Shown: positions 32,550 through 41,223, numbered from the stretch's first letter. The stretch: DNA of 46,365 bases from Terriglobales bacterium (GCA_025936825.1 JAICSO010000030.1:1-46365), one strand, 5' to 3'. The notes: generated from the sequence alone by a model not told the origin. Made by a program: numbers and translations.

Positions 32550-33238
32550 TCAGGCGTTCTCATGAGACTGCGTTTGTTTAGCTCCGCTGAGGTCGCGACT
32601 CGTGAGCCCCTCGCGGTGACAGAATCGCAACAGAACTCGCAAATGACAGCAGAAACCAAGGCGTGTGCGGGGAGCCACCTTCGGCCTGTACTGCACAATG
32701 AAAGCGGCCAGAACTGCCGAGGACAACTGGCTGAAAGAAGAGATGCCTGTTCCCTTGAGGTACTGAGCAAACTCATCCAGGTGGTGACGGTAATTGCGAA
32801 TGGTGCTTCCTGCGAATCCAGGTTCGCTACGCAAATACTCAGCAAACCCCGGAGCCTCTGATTCGAGTGGAAACGGGTACCGTCGGCGATTGCGCGTCAC
32901 TGGCTCCTTGCAAGCCAGCTGCAGCATCTGCCGCACCCCACATTCAGCATCAATCGCATGCTTGCGCACAGCGACGGCCGTCTTTGCCTTGGCTCCATGT
33001 TGCTCCAGCCATTGGGACACGAATTCCTTTATATAGGCCTTGCAAGGAGCAATGTCTTTGCAACCCTTCTTCTGGGCGAACTCGGCAAAGTGAAAAAGCA
33101 GCGGCAGGCGGCGATGCACAACAAGGCGAGAGTAACCATGCGCTTGCAACCATTCCAAATAGCTCTCAATCTGAGGGCCAACCAACTACCGCGGACTCTG
33201 TCGATGGTTGAAGGCTTAACGTAATAATCTTCGAGCAT
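32550..33238 (-). pseudogene. Truncated and frameshifted tyrosine-recombinase-like integrase
   Basis: ATG 33238 opens a protein reading LEDYYVKPSTIDRVRGSW, then the frame breaks at about 33179-33185 and the homologous continuation GPQIESYLEWLQAHGYSRLV is in the next frame. The rest contains two SAM-like core-binding domains of a phage-type integrase (GFAGSTIRNYRHHLDEFAQY, RTRLGFCCHLRVLLRFCHRE) and stops at 32550 after DLSGAKQT. The whole catalytic domain with its Arg-His-Arg-Tyr residues is absent, and downstream DNA does not contain it. The gene cannot recombine DNA as it stands. It is the only mobile-element gene in the window. Confidence 0.8.
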
Positions 33239-33243
33239 GAAGA

Positions 33244-33272
33244 ACCTCCATTCGGAAATCTCCGATGGAGGT
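33244..33272 (-). promoter_or_regulatory. Hairpin sequestering the integrase ribosome site
   Basis: ACCTCCAT (33244-33251) and ATGGAGGT (33265-33272) pair perfectly, and inner bases CGGA and TCCG extend the stem. In the mRNA of the minus strand the GGAGG before ATG 33238 lies in the 3' arm, so folding would hide it and reduce translation. Confidence 0.5.
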
Positions 33273-33464
33273 CCATGATCCGCCTAGCCGACCTGTTATG
33301 TGAAATAGTCTGCACTTCGGCTGCCGGACAGATTGAGTTCCGCTCGACTTATCCAACAACCGGTCTGCAGAAGGTAAGCTCAACAACCGCGAAATCGTGC
33401 CATATTTATCTTCCCCGTCTCACAGATTACGGAGGTCCTTAACGATTATCCTTTTCAATAATCA

Positions 33465-33929
33465 TTACTTCCGCCCGACGTCGGCGGCCACAACTGTCCC
33501 ATTAGAGAGGACACTAACCACTTCCGGTTGCCGCATTCGATTCATAACGATCAGTTCCTTCTCCTTGTTCGACCTGTCGAAATCGTAGGTTGACTGCCAC
33601 GATCCATCAGAGATTGCCGCAAGGAAATATGACTTGCCGTAACGGTGGAAGACGGCTCTTGGACGCCCGCCCACTTCCTTGCTGGATCCGGCAGGTACGA
33701 TATGCTCAAATACGGATGCTTGGGTCTCCACGTTGCGCAAACCGAGCACGCATTGCGCGGGCTGTGTCAGCTCATATTCGCCTGCCGCAAACGTCTTGTT
33801 CTCGACCGTGAACGGAAATGACACATTAAAGCGGACCCTAAGGCTACCGGTCTGGGTGTGCGCTGCTGAAGTGATCAGCGAAATCGCGACCATCGTGGCT
33901 ATGGCGTTCCATTTGTTTTTCATTTTCAT
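33465..33929 (-). CDS. Exported conserved hypothetical protein
   Basis: From ATG 33929 the protein has about 154 residues with a signal peptide (WNAIATMVAISLITSAAHTQ). The mature part has RVRFNVSFPFTVENKTFAAG followed by EYELTQPAQ, a pattern common in acidobacterial exported beta proteins of unknown role, and ends PEVVSVLSNGTVVAADVG. ATG 33923 is an alternative start. It is transcribed divergently from the sigma factor at 34097. The last strands are typical of this family. Confidence 0.7.
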   Translation of the reverse strand: MKMKNKWNAIATMVAISLITSAAHTQTGSLRVRFNVSFPFTVENKTFAAGEYELTQPAQCVLGLRNVETQASVFEHIVPAGSSKEVGGRPRAVFHRYGKSYFLAAISDGSWQSTYDFDRSNKEKELIVMNRMRQPEVVSVLSNGTVVAADVGRK

Positions 33930-34096
33930 TCTCTCTTCGTGTGAATTTAGTCGCCCATGTTTCAGGGCCACTTTTGCGCTTCATCTGTCTAAAGCGGAAA
34001 GGCCACGCGAAAACTGTAGTGAGGGAGAAGTTTCTTTCTGGCCGGTCCGGAAATGGGTATATAGTTAGCCTCTGTCCCGTAGACTGAGAGGACTGT

Positions 34097-34681
34097 CTGA
34101 CGGATGTTCCTGCTCACGATGTAACCCTCCTGCTCCAGGCTTGGAGCGTCGGGGATGAGCAGGCGCTGGGAAAGCTCATTCCCCTGGTCCACCAGGAGTT
34201 GCACCGTTTGGCCCGGCGTTACATGGCTGGTGAATCTCCCGGCCATGCCCTTCAAACCACGGCATTGGTGAATGAGGCTTACCTTCGATTGGTGGATGTC
34301 AAGAAAGTTAGCTGGCAAAACCGGGCCCACTTCTTTGGCATTTCCGCCCAGCTGATGCGGCAAATCCTGGTTGACTTGGGACGTTCTCGCCGCGCTCTTA
34401 AGCGTGGTGGAGGCGCCAACACTTTGTCGCTAGAGGAAGCTCTGATCGTATCTCCGGAACGGGGGGCGGACGTGGTGGCACTCGATGACGCGCTGAGGGT
34501 CCTAACTTCCATTGACGCGAGGCGAAGCCGCGTCGTGGAGCTACGCTTCTTTGGCGGGCTAAGTGTCGAGGAGACAGCTGAAGTGCTGAAGGTTTCACCG
34601 GAGACGGTGATGCATGATTGGAAGTTGGCAAAGGCGTGGCTGTTGCGAGAGTTGAGCGTCGACGAGGCCCATGACGCCTGA
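34097..34681 (+). CDS. ECF-type sigma factor (acidobacterial ECF group) with CTG start
   Basis: The 194-residue product opens (L)TDVPAHDVTLLLQAWSVGDE and has region 2 (ELHRLARRYMAGE, ALQTTALVNEAYLRLVDVK) and region 4 (VVELRFFGGLSVEETAEVLK, SPETVMHDWKLAKAWLLREL). It is a sigma-70 type of the ECF group often found next to Ser/Thr kinases in Acidobacteria. Homologous sequence begins before the first ATG/GTG/TTG in frame (TTG 34199), and CTG 34097 with GAGAGG five bases upstream is the only sensible start; an in-frame TGA lies just before. The kinase gene overlaps its last 11 bases. Confidence 0.85.
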   Translation: MTDVPAHDVTLLLQAWSVGDEQALGKLIPLVHQELHRLARRYMAGESPGHALQTTALVNEAYLRLVDVKKVSWQNRAHFFGISAQLMRQILVDLGRSRRALKRGGGANTLSLEEALIVSPERGADVVALDDALRVLTSIDARRSRVVELRFFGGLSVEETAEVLKVSPETVMHDWKLAKAWLLRELSVDEAHDA

Positions 34682-37559
34682 ATATTGGGAGCGAGTAGCA
34701 CTGTTGCACCGTGCCGCCCTGCAACATGAGGAAGACCGGCGGGCTGCGTTCCTTCATGATGCATGCGCCGGCGATGAGGATTTGCGGGGCGAGGTGGAAT
34801 CGTTGCTCGCTCACGAAGGAAAGGCCGAGAGCTTCATGGAAGTTCCCGCCTTAGAGGTCATGGCCAAGCAGTTAGCCGAGAAGCAGGCCCTAGGTATGGT
34901 TCAGAGATCGGGCACGAAACTCGGACCGTATGAAATCCTGGCTCCGCTAGGCGCGGGCGGCATGGGAGAGGTGTATCGCGCCCGCGACAGCAAGCTCAAT
35001 CGCGATGTCGCCTTGAAAATCCTGCCCGCTATGTTCACCGATGACGCCGAACGTATGGCCCGTTTCCGGCGAGAAGCGCAGGTGTTGGCGTCGCTGAATC
35101 ATACCAATATTGGATCCATTTACGGACTAGAAGACTGGAACAATCTCCGCGTCTTGGTGCTTGAGTTAGTGGAGGGGCCCACACTCGCCGATCGCATCAC
35201 CGGAGGTGCCATCCCCCTGGAAGAAGTGTTGGCGATTGCCGGGCAGATCGCGGAGGCCATGGCGTACGCACACGAAAAGGGAGTTACCCATCGCGACCTG
35301 AAGCCGGCCAACATCAAGATGACTCCCGAAGGGAATGTGAAAGTACTCGACTTTGGTTTGGCGAAAGTGCTCGAAGGATCCAAAAATCTAGATGCCGATC
35401 CCTCACGATCACCTACCTTCAGCAACCCCAGCACGCTTGCGGGCATGATCCTGGGCACCGCTGCATATATGAGTCCGGAACAGGCGAAAGGCAAGCCGGT
35501 TGATAAGCGGGCCGACATCTGGTCGTTCGGGGTGGTGCTTCACGAGTTACTCGCTGGTCGGCCACTGTTTCAACGCGAGACAGTGTCGGACACTTTGGCG
35601 GCAGTACTGAAGGAAGAACCGGATTGGAACCGTATTCCGGTCAAGGCGCAACCCCTCCTCCGGCATTGTCTCGAAAAAGATCCTAAGCGGCGTCTGCGTG
35701 ACATCGGTGACATGCACCTGTTGCTCGAGACCGCTTCGGTTCCCGCGCGGGGACGTCGACCCTGGCTTGCGCGGGGAACCATGGCGGTGTTTGTAGTGGC
35801 CTTAGGTGCGTTATCACTTATTCATTTCCGCGAAAGGCCATTAGTGTCCGCGCCGATTACTTTTCAGATCTTTCCATCCCGAAACCTATTCCAAAGCACT
35901 TTCGCGATCTCACCTGACGGCCACCATCTCGCGTGGGCGGCTAGTGATTCTGGCGGTATCCTCCGCTTGTGGATCCGCGACCTGGACTCGCTAGACATTC
36001 GGGTCCTTTCAAATAGCTATCCCGCGGCTGTAAAGCCCCACGGCGGCGCACCGCCGTTCTTCTGGTCTCCGGACAGTCGCTTCATTGGATTTCAATCGGG
36101 GAGCAAACTGGCAACAATCGAGATCTCTGGCGGCCCAGCACAAACACTGTGCGATGTTCAGGGAACCGTGGTGGGTGGTTCGTGGGACCGAGATGGGGTG
36201 ATCGTTTTCGCGGATTCCGAAAGAGGCTTGATGCAGGTCTCTGCGGAGGGTGGAGCCGCATCTCCTCTGACCACTCTCGATCCAGCGCGCAAGGAAGTCG
36301 TCCACGTACTCCCATCGTTCCTTCCGGACGGGCGACACTTTCTGTACGAGCGCGCCTCGAGCATCCCCGAAAACAGCGGCGTTTACGTCGGCTCCATCAA
36401 TACCCAACCTGGGGAACAGAACTCCAGACGGCTGCTGGCAACTACCTCGGGGCCAGTGTATGTGCCTTCGTCAGATTCGGATTCTGGGCAAGTGCTGTTC
36501 TTGCGCCAAGGGACGCTGATGGCGCAGCCATTTGATGCTCATCGGCTGCAGCCCTCCGGCGAGGCCGTTCCGGTCGCCGAGCAGGTTGGCTCCTATCTCG
36601 ACTATGGCTTGTTCTCAGCTTCGGATAACGGTGTCCTGGTTTACAGGAGCGGCGCGGGGCAAGATTATCAACTCACATGGTTTGACCACCAAGGAAGAGT
36701 CCTAGGCACAGTGGCGGAGCCTGGCCGATACAACAGTTTTGCACTCTCGCCGGACGGACAGCGGGTCGCTGTTTCCCGCACTAATCCCGAAAATACACCC
36801 AATTGGGATGTATGGTTGCTGGACCCAGAGCGCAATACGCGCACACGGTTGACTTATGATCAAGTCCGGGCTACGTTTCCGGTCTGGTCGGCTGACGGAA
36901 CTAGTGTTGTTTTTGATTCAATCCGTGGGGGTGACGTCGACCTTTATTTCAAGCGGGCGAGCGGTGCCGGCGACGAGCAGCTATTGCTAAAGTCAGATGC
37001 TGGATACAAATTCGCCACGAGCTCGTCCCGAGATGGGCGCTTCCTGCTCTATACGGTCGAGAACCCAGTTACAAAAGCTGACCTATGGACGCTTCCATTG
37101 CAGGGAGATCGTAAGCCGACCCCATTCCTGCGCACGGAGTTCAACGAAAGCTCAGGCCAGTTTTCTCCCGATGGGCATTGGGTCGCGTACACATCGGATG
37201 AGTCCGGCAGCGATGAGATTTACGTTCGGGAGTTCTCCTCCGGCTCTTCTCAACGATCTGGGGATGATATGGGCAAGTGGTTGATATCTAAGGGTGGCGG
37301 AACTTTCCCGAGGTGGCGCGGTGACGGCAAAGAACTGTTTTATGTGGCTTCCGGCGGGAAGCTCACGTCAGTCGACATCAGCGCCAAGCCGGTCTTTGCG
37401 GCAGGAGCGCCTAAGCCTCTATTCCAATTACCACCTGGTTTTATTGGTGGTGAGGTCACAACAGACGGCAAACGCTTTCTGGTCGGCGTGCCTGTCGGAC
37501 AAAGCGCCTCCGTGCCCTTCACTGTAGTGCTGAATTGGCAGACGTCCTTGAAGAAATGA
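34671..37559 (+). CDS. Transmembrane Ser/Thr protein kinase with TolB/WD40-like propeller
   Basis: The 962-residue protein has an N-terminal 80-residue helical segment (CAGDEDLRGEVESLLAHEG), a kinase domain with Gly loop GAGGMG (94-99), Lys116, catalytic HRD (207-209), DFG (227-229) and SPE (268-270), a membrane helix at about 368-385, and an extracytoplasmic region of TolB-like beta-propeller repeats (FAISPDGHHLAW, WSPDSRFIGF, FALSPDGQRVAV, QFSPDGHWVAYTSD). The kinase would phosphorylate Ser/Thr in the cytoplasm and the propeller would sense something outside. It overlaps the sigma gene, so the two are translationally coupled and probably act in one pathway (inference). Confidence 0.95.
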   Translation: MTPEYWERVALLHRAALQHEEDRRAAFLHDACAGDEDLRGEVESLLAHEGKAESFMEVPALEVMAKQLAEKQALGMVQRSGTKLGPYEILAPLGAGGMGEVYRARDSKLNRDVALKILPAMFTDDAERMARFRREAQVLASLNHTNIGSIYGLEDWNNLRVLVLELVEGPTLADRITGGAIPLEEVLAIAGQIAEAMAYAHEKGVTHRDLKPANIKMTPEGNVKVLDFGLAKVLEGSKNLDADPSRSPTFSNPSTLAGMILGTAAYMSPEQAKGKPVDKRADIWSFGVVLHELLAGRPLFQRETVSDTLAAVLKEEPDWNRIPVKAQPLLRHCLEKDPKRRLRDIGDMHLLLETASVPARGRRPWLARGTMAVFVVALGALSLIHFRERPLVSAPITFQIFPSRNLFQSTFAISPDGHHLAWAASDSGGILRLWIRDLDSLDIRVLSNSYPAAVKPHGGAPPFFWSPDSRFIGFQSGSKLATIEISGGPAQTLCDVQGTVVGGSWDRDGVIVFADSERGLMQVSAEGGAASPLTTLDPARKEVVHVLPSFLPDGRHFLYERASSIPENSGVYVGSINTQPGEQNSRRLLATTSGPVYVPSSDSDSGQVLFLRQGTLMAQPFDAHRLQPSGEAVPVAEQVGSYLDYGLFSASDNGVLVYRSGAGQDYQLTWFDHQGRVLGTVAEPGRYNSFALSPDGQRVAVSRTNPENTPNWDVWLLDPERNTRTRLTYDQVRATFPVWSADGTSVVFDSIRGGDVDLYFKRASGAGDEQLLLKSDAGYKFATSSSRDGRFLLYTVENPVTKADLWTLPLQGDRKPTPFLRTEFNESSGQFSPDGHWVAYTSDESGSDEIYVREFSSGSSQRSGDDMGKWLISKGGGTFPRWRGDGKELFYVASGGKLTSVDISAKPVFAAGAPKPLFQLPPGFIGGEVTTDGKRFLVGVPVGQSASVPFTVVLNWQTSLKK

Positions 37560-37939
37560 GCCCGGAACAAGGATCGAGATTCGAAGTCTGCCCAGCATCA
37601 TGAAGAGGGCCATTTCTGCACGTCATTGTCCGGGCTCCCACGCTACCTCTGGCATCTTCATTTCGGTCGAATCGTTTGGAGACCGAAATTGAGGTTTGAC
37701 CGAGTCTGATAGCTTCGACGAGTTTTCGCAGTGGCGTATGTACCGTCAAGTCTCAATTGTCCCGCGTATGTGCCTTTCGGAAAAGGTAACATCCATTCCC
37801 CATGCGCGGTTTGGCGTCCTCGGCCACAAAATGACCAACGACACAAAAAGCCGCTTATGTGCCCAGGCACATAATAGTTCAGTTCGTGCAGAGCATCTGA
37901 ATCAAGAGTTCACGGAAAACGTCTCAATGCCGGACAGGG
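37560..37939. other. Intergenic region with a 20-bp palindrome
   Basis: No gene supported. It contains the perfect palindrome TTATGTGCC-CA-GGCACATAA at 37855-37874, which could be an operator for a dimeric regulator or a cruciform; no T run follows, so it is not a terminator. A longer-spaced inverted repeat (GAGCCCGGA near 37558 and TCCGGGCTC near 37629) lies just after the kinase stop and may be an mRNA end structure. Confidence 0.45.
37855..37874. repeat. Perfect 20-bp palindrome
   Basis: TTATGTGCCCAGGCACATAA, two 9-bp arms around a two-base centre. It lies between the kinase gene and the convergent cupin gene. Confidence 0.6.
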
Positions 37940-38473
37940 CTACGCCGTACGGGACGGGTTTAGGGTAGTGCCGGGAGCGCCACTTTCATCATCCATTCGG
38001 GCCACCGCCTCTTCATCCAAATGCCGTTGCGTTGGCGACATGGATTCTGAGGTGTCAGTCTTCTCCCTCCGCCAGGCGATGGTCAGCAATAAGGCACTTT
38101 CCTCCAGCGCTTCGACATCGTGCAGTACACCGCAGTCCAGCACCAACAAGTTGCCGGTGGACAATGTCATCTTTCGGTCGGCCAAATGTATACACACTCG
38201 TCCCTTCAATTGCTGAATAGAGATCCGTCCCTCAGCTCTGTGCTGCCGCATTCGTGTGCCGCTCTTCATTAGAATTAGAACAATTCTGAAATCTGGATAT
38301 TTTGCTATGGTTTTGGAGCTGCGCCCAGTCTCCCGCTGCCAGGAATCTTCTAGCCGCAGTTGCTGCAGCTCTCGTTCGAAGTCGATTTGCAGCAACGGGT
38401 CCGCCAACCCGGGTAGTCGATTCAATGCTTCAATGCCATCGCCGGGACGGCATGTGCTGAGATTTGTAGCCAT
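37940..38473 (-). CDS. Cupin-domain protein
   Basis: From ATG 38473 the 177-residue product has a cupin core: FRIVLILMKSGTRMRQHRAE, then GRISIQQLKGRVCIHLADRK and LLVLDCGVLHDVEALEESAL. The first motif retains only some of the usual G(X)5HXH metal ligands (one His after MRQ) and the second has HDVE, so metal binding is uncertain. AAAGGG lies eight bases upstream of ATG; GTG 38482 is an alternative. An acidic 40-residue tail follows the barrel. Function unknown. Confidence 0.65.
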   Translation of the reverse strand: MATNLSTCRPGDGIEALNRLPGLADPLLQIDFERELQQLRLEDSWQRETGRSSKTIAKYPDFRIVLILMKSGTRMRQHRAEGRISIQQLKGRVCIHLADRKMTLSTGNLLVLDCGVLHDVEALEESALLLTIAWRREKTDTSESMSPTQRHLDEEAVARMDDESGAPGTTLNPSRTA

Positions 38474-38663
38474 AATGAACACCCTTTCTCCTGTGCGTCT
38501 CCGCTGCGACTAGCTAGCCACTGGGCTCGAATTGCGGGCGCAGAGCAGTTGGAAACTTTCGAGAGACGTAGAAGACAATGATCAACGACATGGTGCAGCG
38601 AAGCTGGTCAACATTGCACAGCCGCTGTGGATGGATCTCAAGTTCGGGCAGGATACGCGTGAC

Positions 38664-38685
38664 GATCAATATTGACCAGCACTCG
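38664..38685 (+). promoter_or_regulatory. Copy of recurring motif near histidine-kinase remnant
   Basis: GATCAATATTGACCAGCACT followed by CG. It is almost symmetrical (TCAATATTGA). No intact gene lies downstream; the histidine-kinase fragment begins 253 bp away. Confidence 0.4.
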
Positions 38686-38937
38686 ATTCCTTGACGCCTC
38701 ATATTCGGCCCGAACAACTCCACAATAAGAAGTGCCGGATTCTCCGGCTACAGATCTCTTTTGAGGCGCCAGCATGAAGAGTTCTTCCTGAACAACAGAG
38801 CTCCTGCATCCTCCGTTACTCGACGAGGTTGGCTTTGCATCAGCAGCGCGTTGGTATGTGGAGGGATTCGCGAAGCGAAGTGGTATACCAAGCAACCTTG
38901 ACTTAGCTTCTGTGCCGGAACTCAGAAAGAAGAACTG

Positions 38938-39253
38938 GTGTTCTTTCGCGTCCTGCAAGAAAGCTTGAACAATGTTCTAAGACATTCCGGCAGCGATGCG
39001 GTAGATATCAGGCTGACTTGCGACGGGAGAAACGGCGTACTTTCTAAAAGATTACGGGAAAGGAATCGCGTCCGAAGAACTGAAGGATTTCCGCGAAACG
39101 GGCGCTGGCGTAGGAGTAGGGCTTGGTGGGATGAAGCAGCGCCTCCGAGAATTAGGCGGTCATCTGAAACTTGAGAGCGAGCGCACAGGTACATGCGTTA
39201 TTGCCACTCTGCCGCTGCCGCAAGCTGGCAACAATGTCTCACACTCGAACTGA
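38938..39253 (+). pseudogene. Histidine-kinase ATPase-domain fragment with frameshift
   Basis: The frame begins FFRVLQESLNNVLRHSGSDA then VDIRLTCDGRNG, the N-box region of a NarL-type sensor kinase ATPase domain. Near 39044 the frame shifts (one base missing), and the next frame reads KDYGKGIASEELKDFRETGA, GVGVGLGGMKQRLRELGGHL and TCVIATLPLPQ to a TGA at 39253, completing the G1 and G2 boxes. The sensor, membrane and dimerisation parts are not present upstream. The remnant cannot be an active kinase. Its former partner could have been one of the receivers in this window (speculation). Confidence 0.8.
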
Positions 39254-39303
39254 GCGGGTTGTCAGCGCAGCGCATCGAATCCGATCCGAACGGCTCTGGA
39301 GAG

Positions 39304-39675
39304 CTATGCCTTCGCACTTCGCCACTTCTCGACGGCAGCACTGACCGCATCGATCAGGGCTTCTGGACCCTCAACACCGTAAACGAAGAAATCGGCAAAT
39401 TCTGGCTTATCGATGTGCTCATTTGTTATCAGAACCATTCGCGAAATGGGGCACGATTTTCTGAGGGCATCCGCGAGCCTCCGCCTGACCGACTCCGCGA
39501 GCGAATAGCACACCAGCAAAACGCCACATTCTCCCCGCTCGATTCTGGCAAGCGCCTCGTGCTCGTCGAGAGTGGAGAAGACGTGGAATCCCGCCTCTTG
39601 TAGGACAAAGTTGCGGAGGCCCACCAGTTCCGCATTTGCTCCGACGGAGATGACGGTCGTGCTTGCAGACTCCAT
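39304..39675 (-). CDS. Degenerate receiver protein
   Basis: From ATG 39675, with AGGA three bases upstream, the product has 123 residues with the alpha/beta pattern of a receiver: VISVGANAELVGLRNFVLQE, ALARIERGECGVLLVCYSLA, MVLITNEHIDKPEFADFFVY. The phospho-acceptor Asp position is Cys (LLVCYS) and the acidic pair is lacking, so it should not be phosphorylated. It resembles the pseudo-receiver at 26419 in organisation. The frame is open to 39765 but the upstream part is probably not translated. Function unknown. Confidence 0.6.
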   Translation of the reverse strand: MESASTTVISVGANAELVGLRNFVLQEAGFHVFSTLDEHEALARIERGECGVLLVCYSLAESVRRRLADALRKSCPISRMVLITNEHIDKPEFADFFVYGVEGPEALIDAVSAAVEKWRSAKA

Positions 39676-39825
39676 TCCTGATTCCTCTCGGTTATTTTCA
39701 AACAGATTGCCAGATCGGATGGCAACAATAGCATACAGTGCTTCCGGTATATTTCTCAGCGTCATGGTGCGTAGAACCGCGCCTCAGGATAGAACCGCCG
39801 CAGCGCGAGAAGACATCGTACTCGC

Positions 39826-39853
39826 CTCATGCCGGAACGCTCATGCCGGAACG
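39826..39853 (+). repeat. Perfect 14-bp tandem duplication
   Basis: CTCATGCCGGAACG occurs twice in direct succession. It lies in an otherwise unremarkable intergenic stretch (39766-40126) without a supportable gene. Confidence 0.6.
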
Positions 39854-40126
39854 AAAGAAGCCGCAATGCAGAACCAGACATCCTCGACCGGTGACAGCAG
39901 ATCGCCGCCCTCCTTGCTCAACCAGTCCCAGTTTGCGCAACGCTGGGCGAATGACGGAATGCCAATACCAAGGCAAGTCCTGGTTCAGAGCGGCCGCAAC
40001 AAGCTTTAATGCGCGAACGGCTTACTTCAGATCCCACCTTTTTGTGTAGAAGAGGCCGCTGAAATTCACGGAGGGTGTTGGGGCAGATTTGCACTATTGG
40101 CATTATGAGATGATTGGCTGCCAACC

Positions 40127-40148
40127 TGTGCAATTGTGAACAGACACG
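40127..40148 (+). promoter_or_regulatory. Copy of recurring motif
   Basis: TGTGCAATTGTGAACAGACA followed by CG. Eighteen bases are identical to the copy at 26938-26959. It lies 174 bp upstream of the broken small gene at 40323. Confidence 0.5.
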
Positions 40149-40322
40149 AGTAACGACAACACACTAGATTGACCCGAAAATGGGAGACGGACGCGGAACT
40201 ACTGCCCCACCTGGTTCCGCGCATGGCGCAGCCAAGGATCCCCGCTGCGCCATTCTGCTATTCACCGCGAACTTCAATCCTGAGTCTTTTGGGCATGCTG
40301 TAACTCTAAGCCCCGTTAGCCT

Positions 40323-40497
40323 ATGGCACGCAGAAGGCCCGTCAGAGAACGCATTGAAAAGTTGCGGGAGGAGATCGCGTAAATCAGGGAATCCAATCGC
40401 CTACACCTGCAAGCGGCAACAGACCGCCTCGGAGCACGAACTTCGACTTGAAAGATTGCAGGAAATCCAGAACAAATTGGCGGCGCTGAACAACTGA
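40323..40497 (+). pseudogene. Small Arg-rich helical protein gene, stop plus frameshift
   Basis: ATG 40323 opens MARRRPVRERIEKLREEIA, then TAA at 40380-40382. The same frame resumes IRESNRLHLQAATDRLGA, and a further frame gives EHELRLERLQEIQNKLAAL to a TGA at 40497. Together they form one long charged helix, matching a small conserved acidobacterial pattern I recall (MARRR...RERIExLREEIAQIRExNR). Two lesions (CAA to TAA, and a shift near 40432) show that the gene is decayed. The longer plus frame 40180-40497 reads the start in the wrong frame. Confidence 0.6.
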
Positions 40498-40596
40498 AAA
40501 CAACGTGACACTCGCCACCGAGTTGGGCGCCGGATCTCAAGCCGGTTCCTGCAACAAGCTTTCAGCCCAGTACATCTGTTCTGAGAAAAAGTCTGC

Positions 40597-40749
40597 TCAG
40601 CCATCTTTTCGTTGTTTACCTGAGAACTCCGAGCAGCGGTGAGCCACGTACTGTTCCTTGGCGTTTTCCTCTTCTTCGCGCGAGACACGGGCTGAACTGG
40701 GATCATTGACACAGTACGCCCAATCACAATAGGTGCAGCGAAACTTGAT
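40597..40749 (-). pseudogene. Possible start-less Cys-rich finger protein
   Basis: A 50-codon frame ending at 40597 reads FRCTYCDWAYCVNDPSSARV and SREEEENAKEQYVAHRCSEF, with CX2C plus HxC like the finger at 41020. Upstream of FRC lies TAA-ATC-AAG, so there is no start codon in frame. It may be a 5'-truncated gene; a neighbouring frame just upstream (MLREVKCRVCGTPSLR, about 40935 down to 40800) may be a further zinc-knuckle remnant. Confidence 0.35.
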
Positions 40750-41019
40750 TTAAAAGACCCGCCTGATAATACGGGATCATATACGCAATAACGCAGCCCC
40801 ATTCGGAATAACGTAATAACTGAGTATATGCGTGACCACGGGGACTCAAGTTCCACAGCCTCGAAAGAGGGAGGAGCCAGGGCATTCAGAATCGAACTAA
40901 TGCGCAGAGAAGGGGTTCCACAGACACGACATTTTACCTCTCTCAACATCTCTGCTCTCTTCTTGACGTAACCGCCGCTCTGGCAAGGAGCGAGACACCT
41001 ACTCTGCTGTGTTCCTCTT

Positions 41020-41223
41020 TCAATATCTCTCCAGGACCTCAGCTGGCTCGATGTGAACCTGCTTGATGTGTTTGTCAAACTGCCGCTGCAGGGTTTTCAT
41101 TGCTGCTCCCGGATTTCTAGCGAGTCCAGGCCCGCCGGAACTAAAGTACGTGTCGCAACGTGAACACTTGCCATGCAGCGCCGACCTGTCGTGTTGGGTG
41201 ATCTCAAGATGTGGTTTTGTCAT
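41020..41223 (-). CDS. CDTYFSS finger protein, intact copy
   Basis: From ATG 41223 the 67-residue product reads TKPHLEITQHDRSALHGKCS, CDTYFSSGGPGLARNPGAAM and KTLQRQFDKHIKQVHIEPAE. Two Cys (CSRC) followed by His pairs (DKHIKQVH) form a C2H2-like zinc finger. It is the intact relative of the broken gene at 18379. Such a finger may bind nucleic acid; no further evidence. Longer starts to 41289 add Cys-rich residues that look non-conserved. Confidence 0.75.
   Translation of the reverse strand: MTKPHLEITQHDRSALHGKCSRCDTYFSSGGPGLARNPGAAMKTLQRQFDKHIKQVHIEPAEVLERY

Noticed and set aside
32550-33238. Active integrase or genomic-island attachment site
   Set aside because: The catalytic domain is missing and no tRNA gene or direct-repeat attachment site was seen near it.
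40401-41078. 225-codon minus-strand frame
   Set aside because: Its composition (Ser, Arg, Cys) is unnatural, and it spans the broken gene at 40323 and the finger remnant at 40597. Only a short internal zinc-knuckle part (MLREVKCRVCG) might be real.
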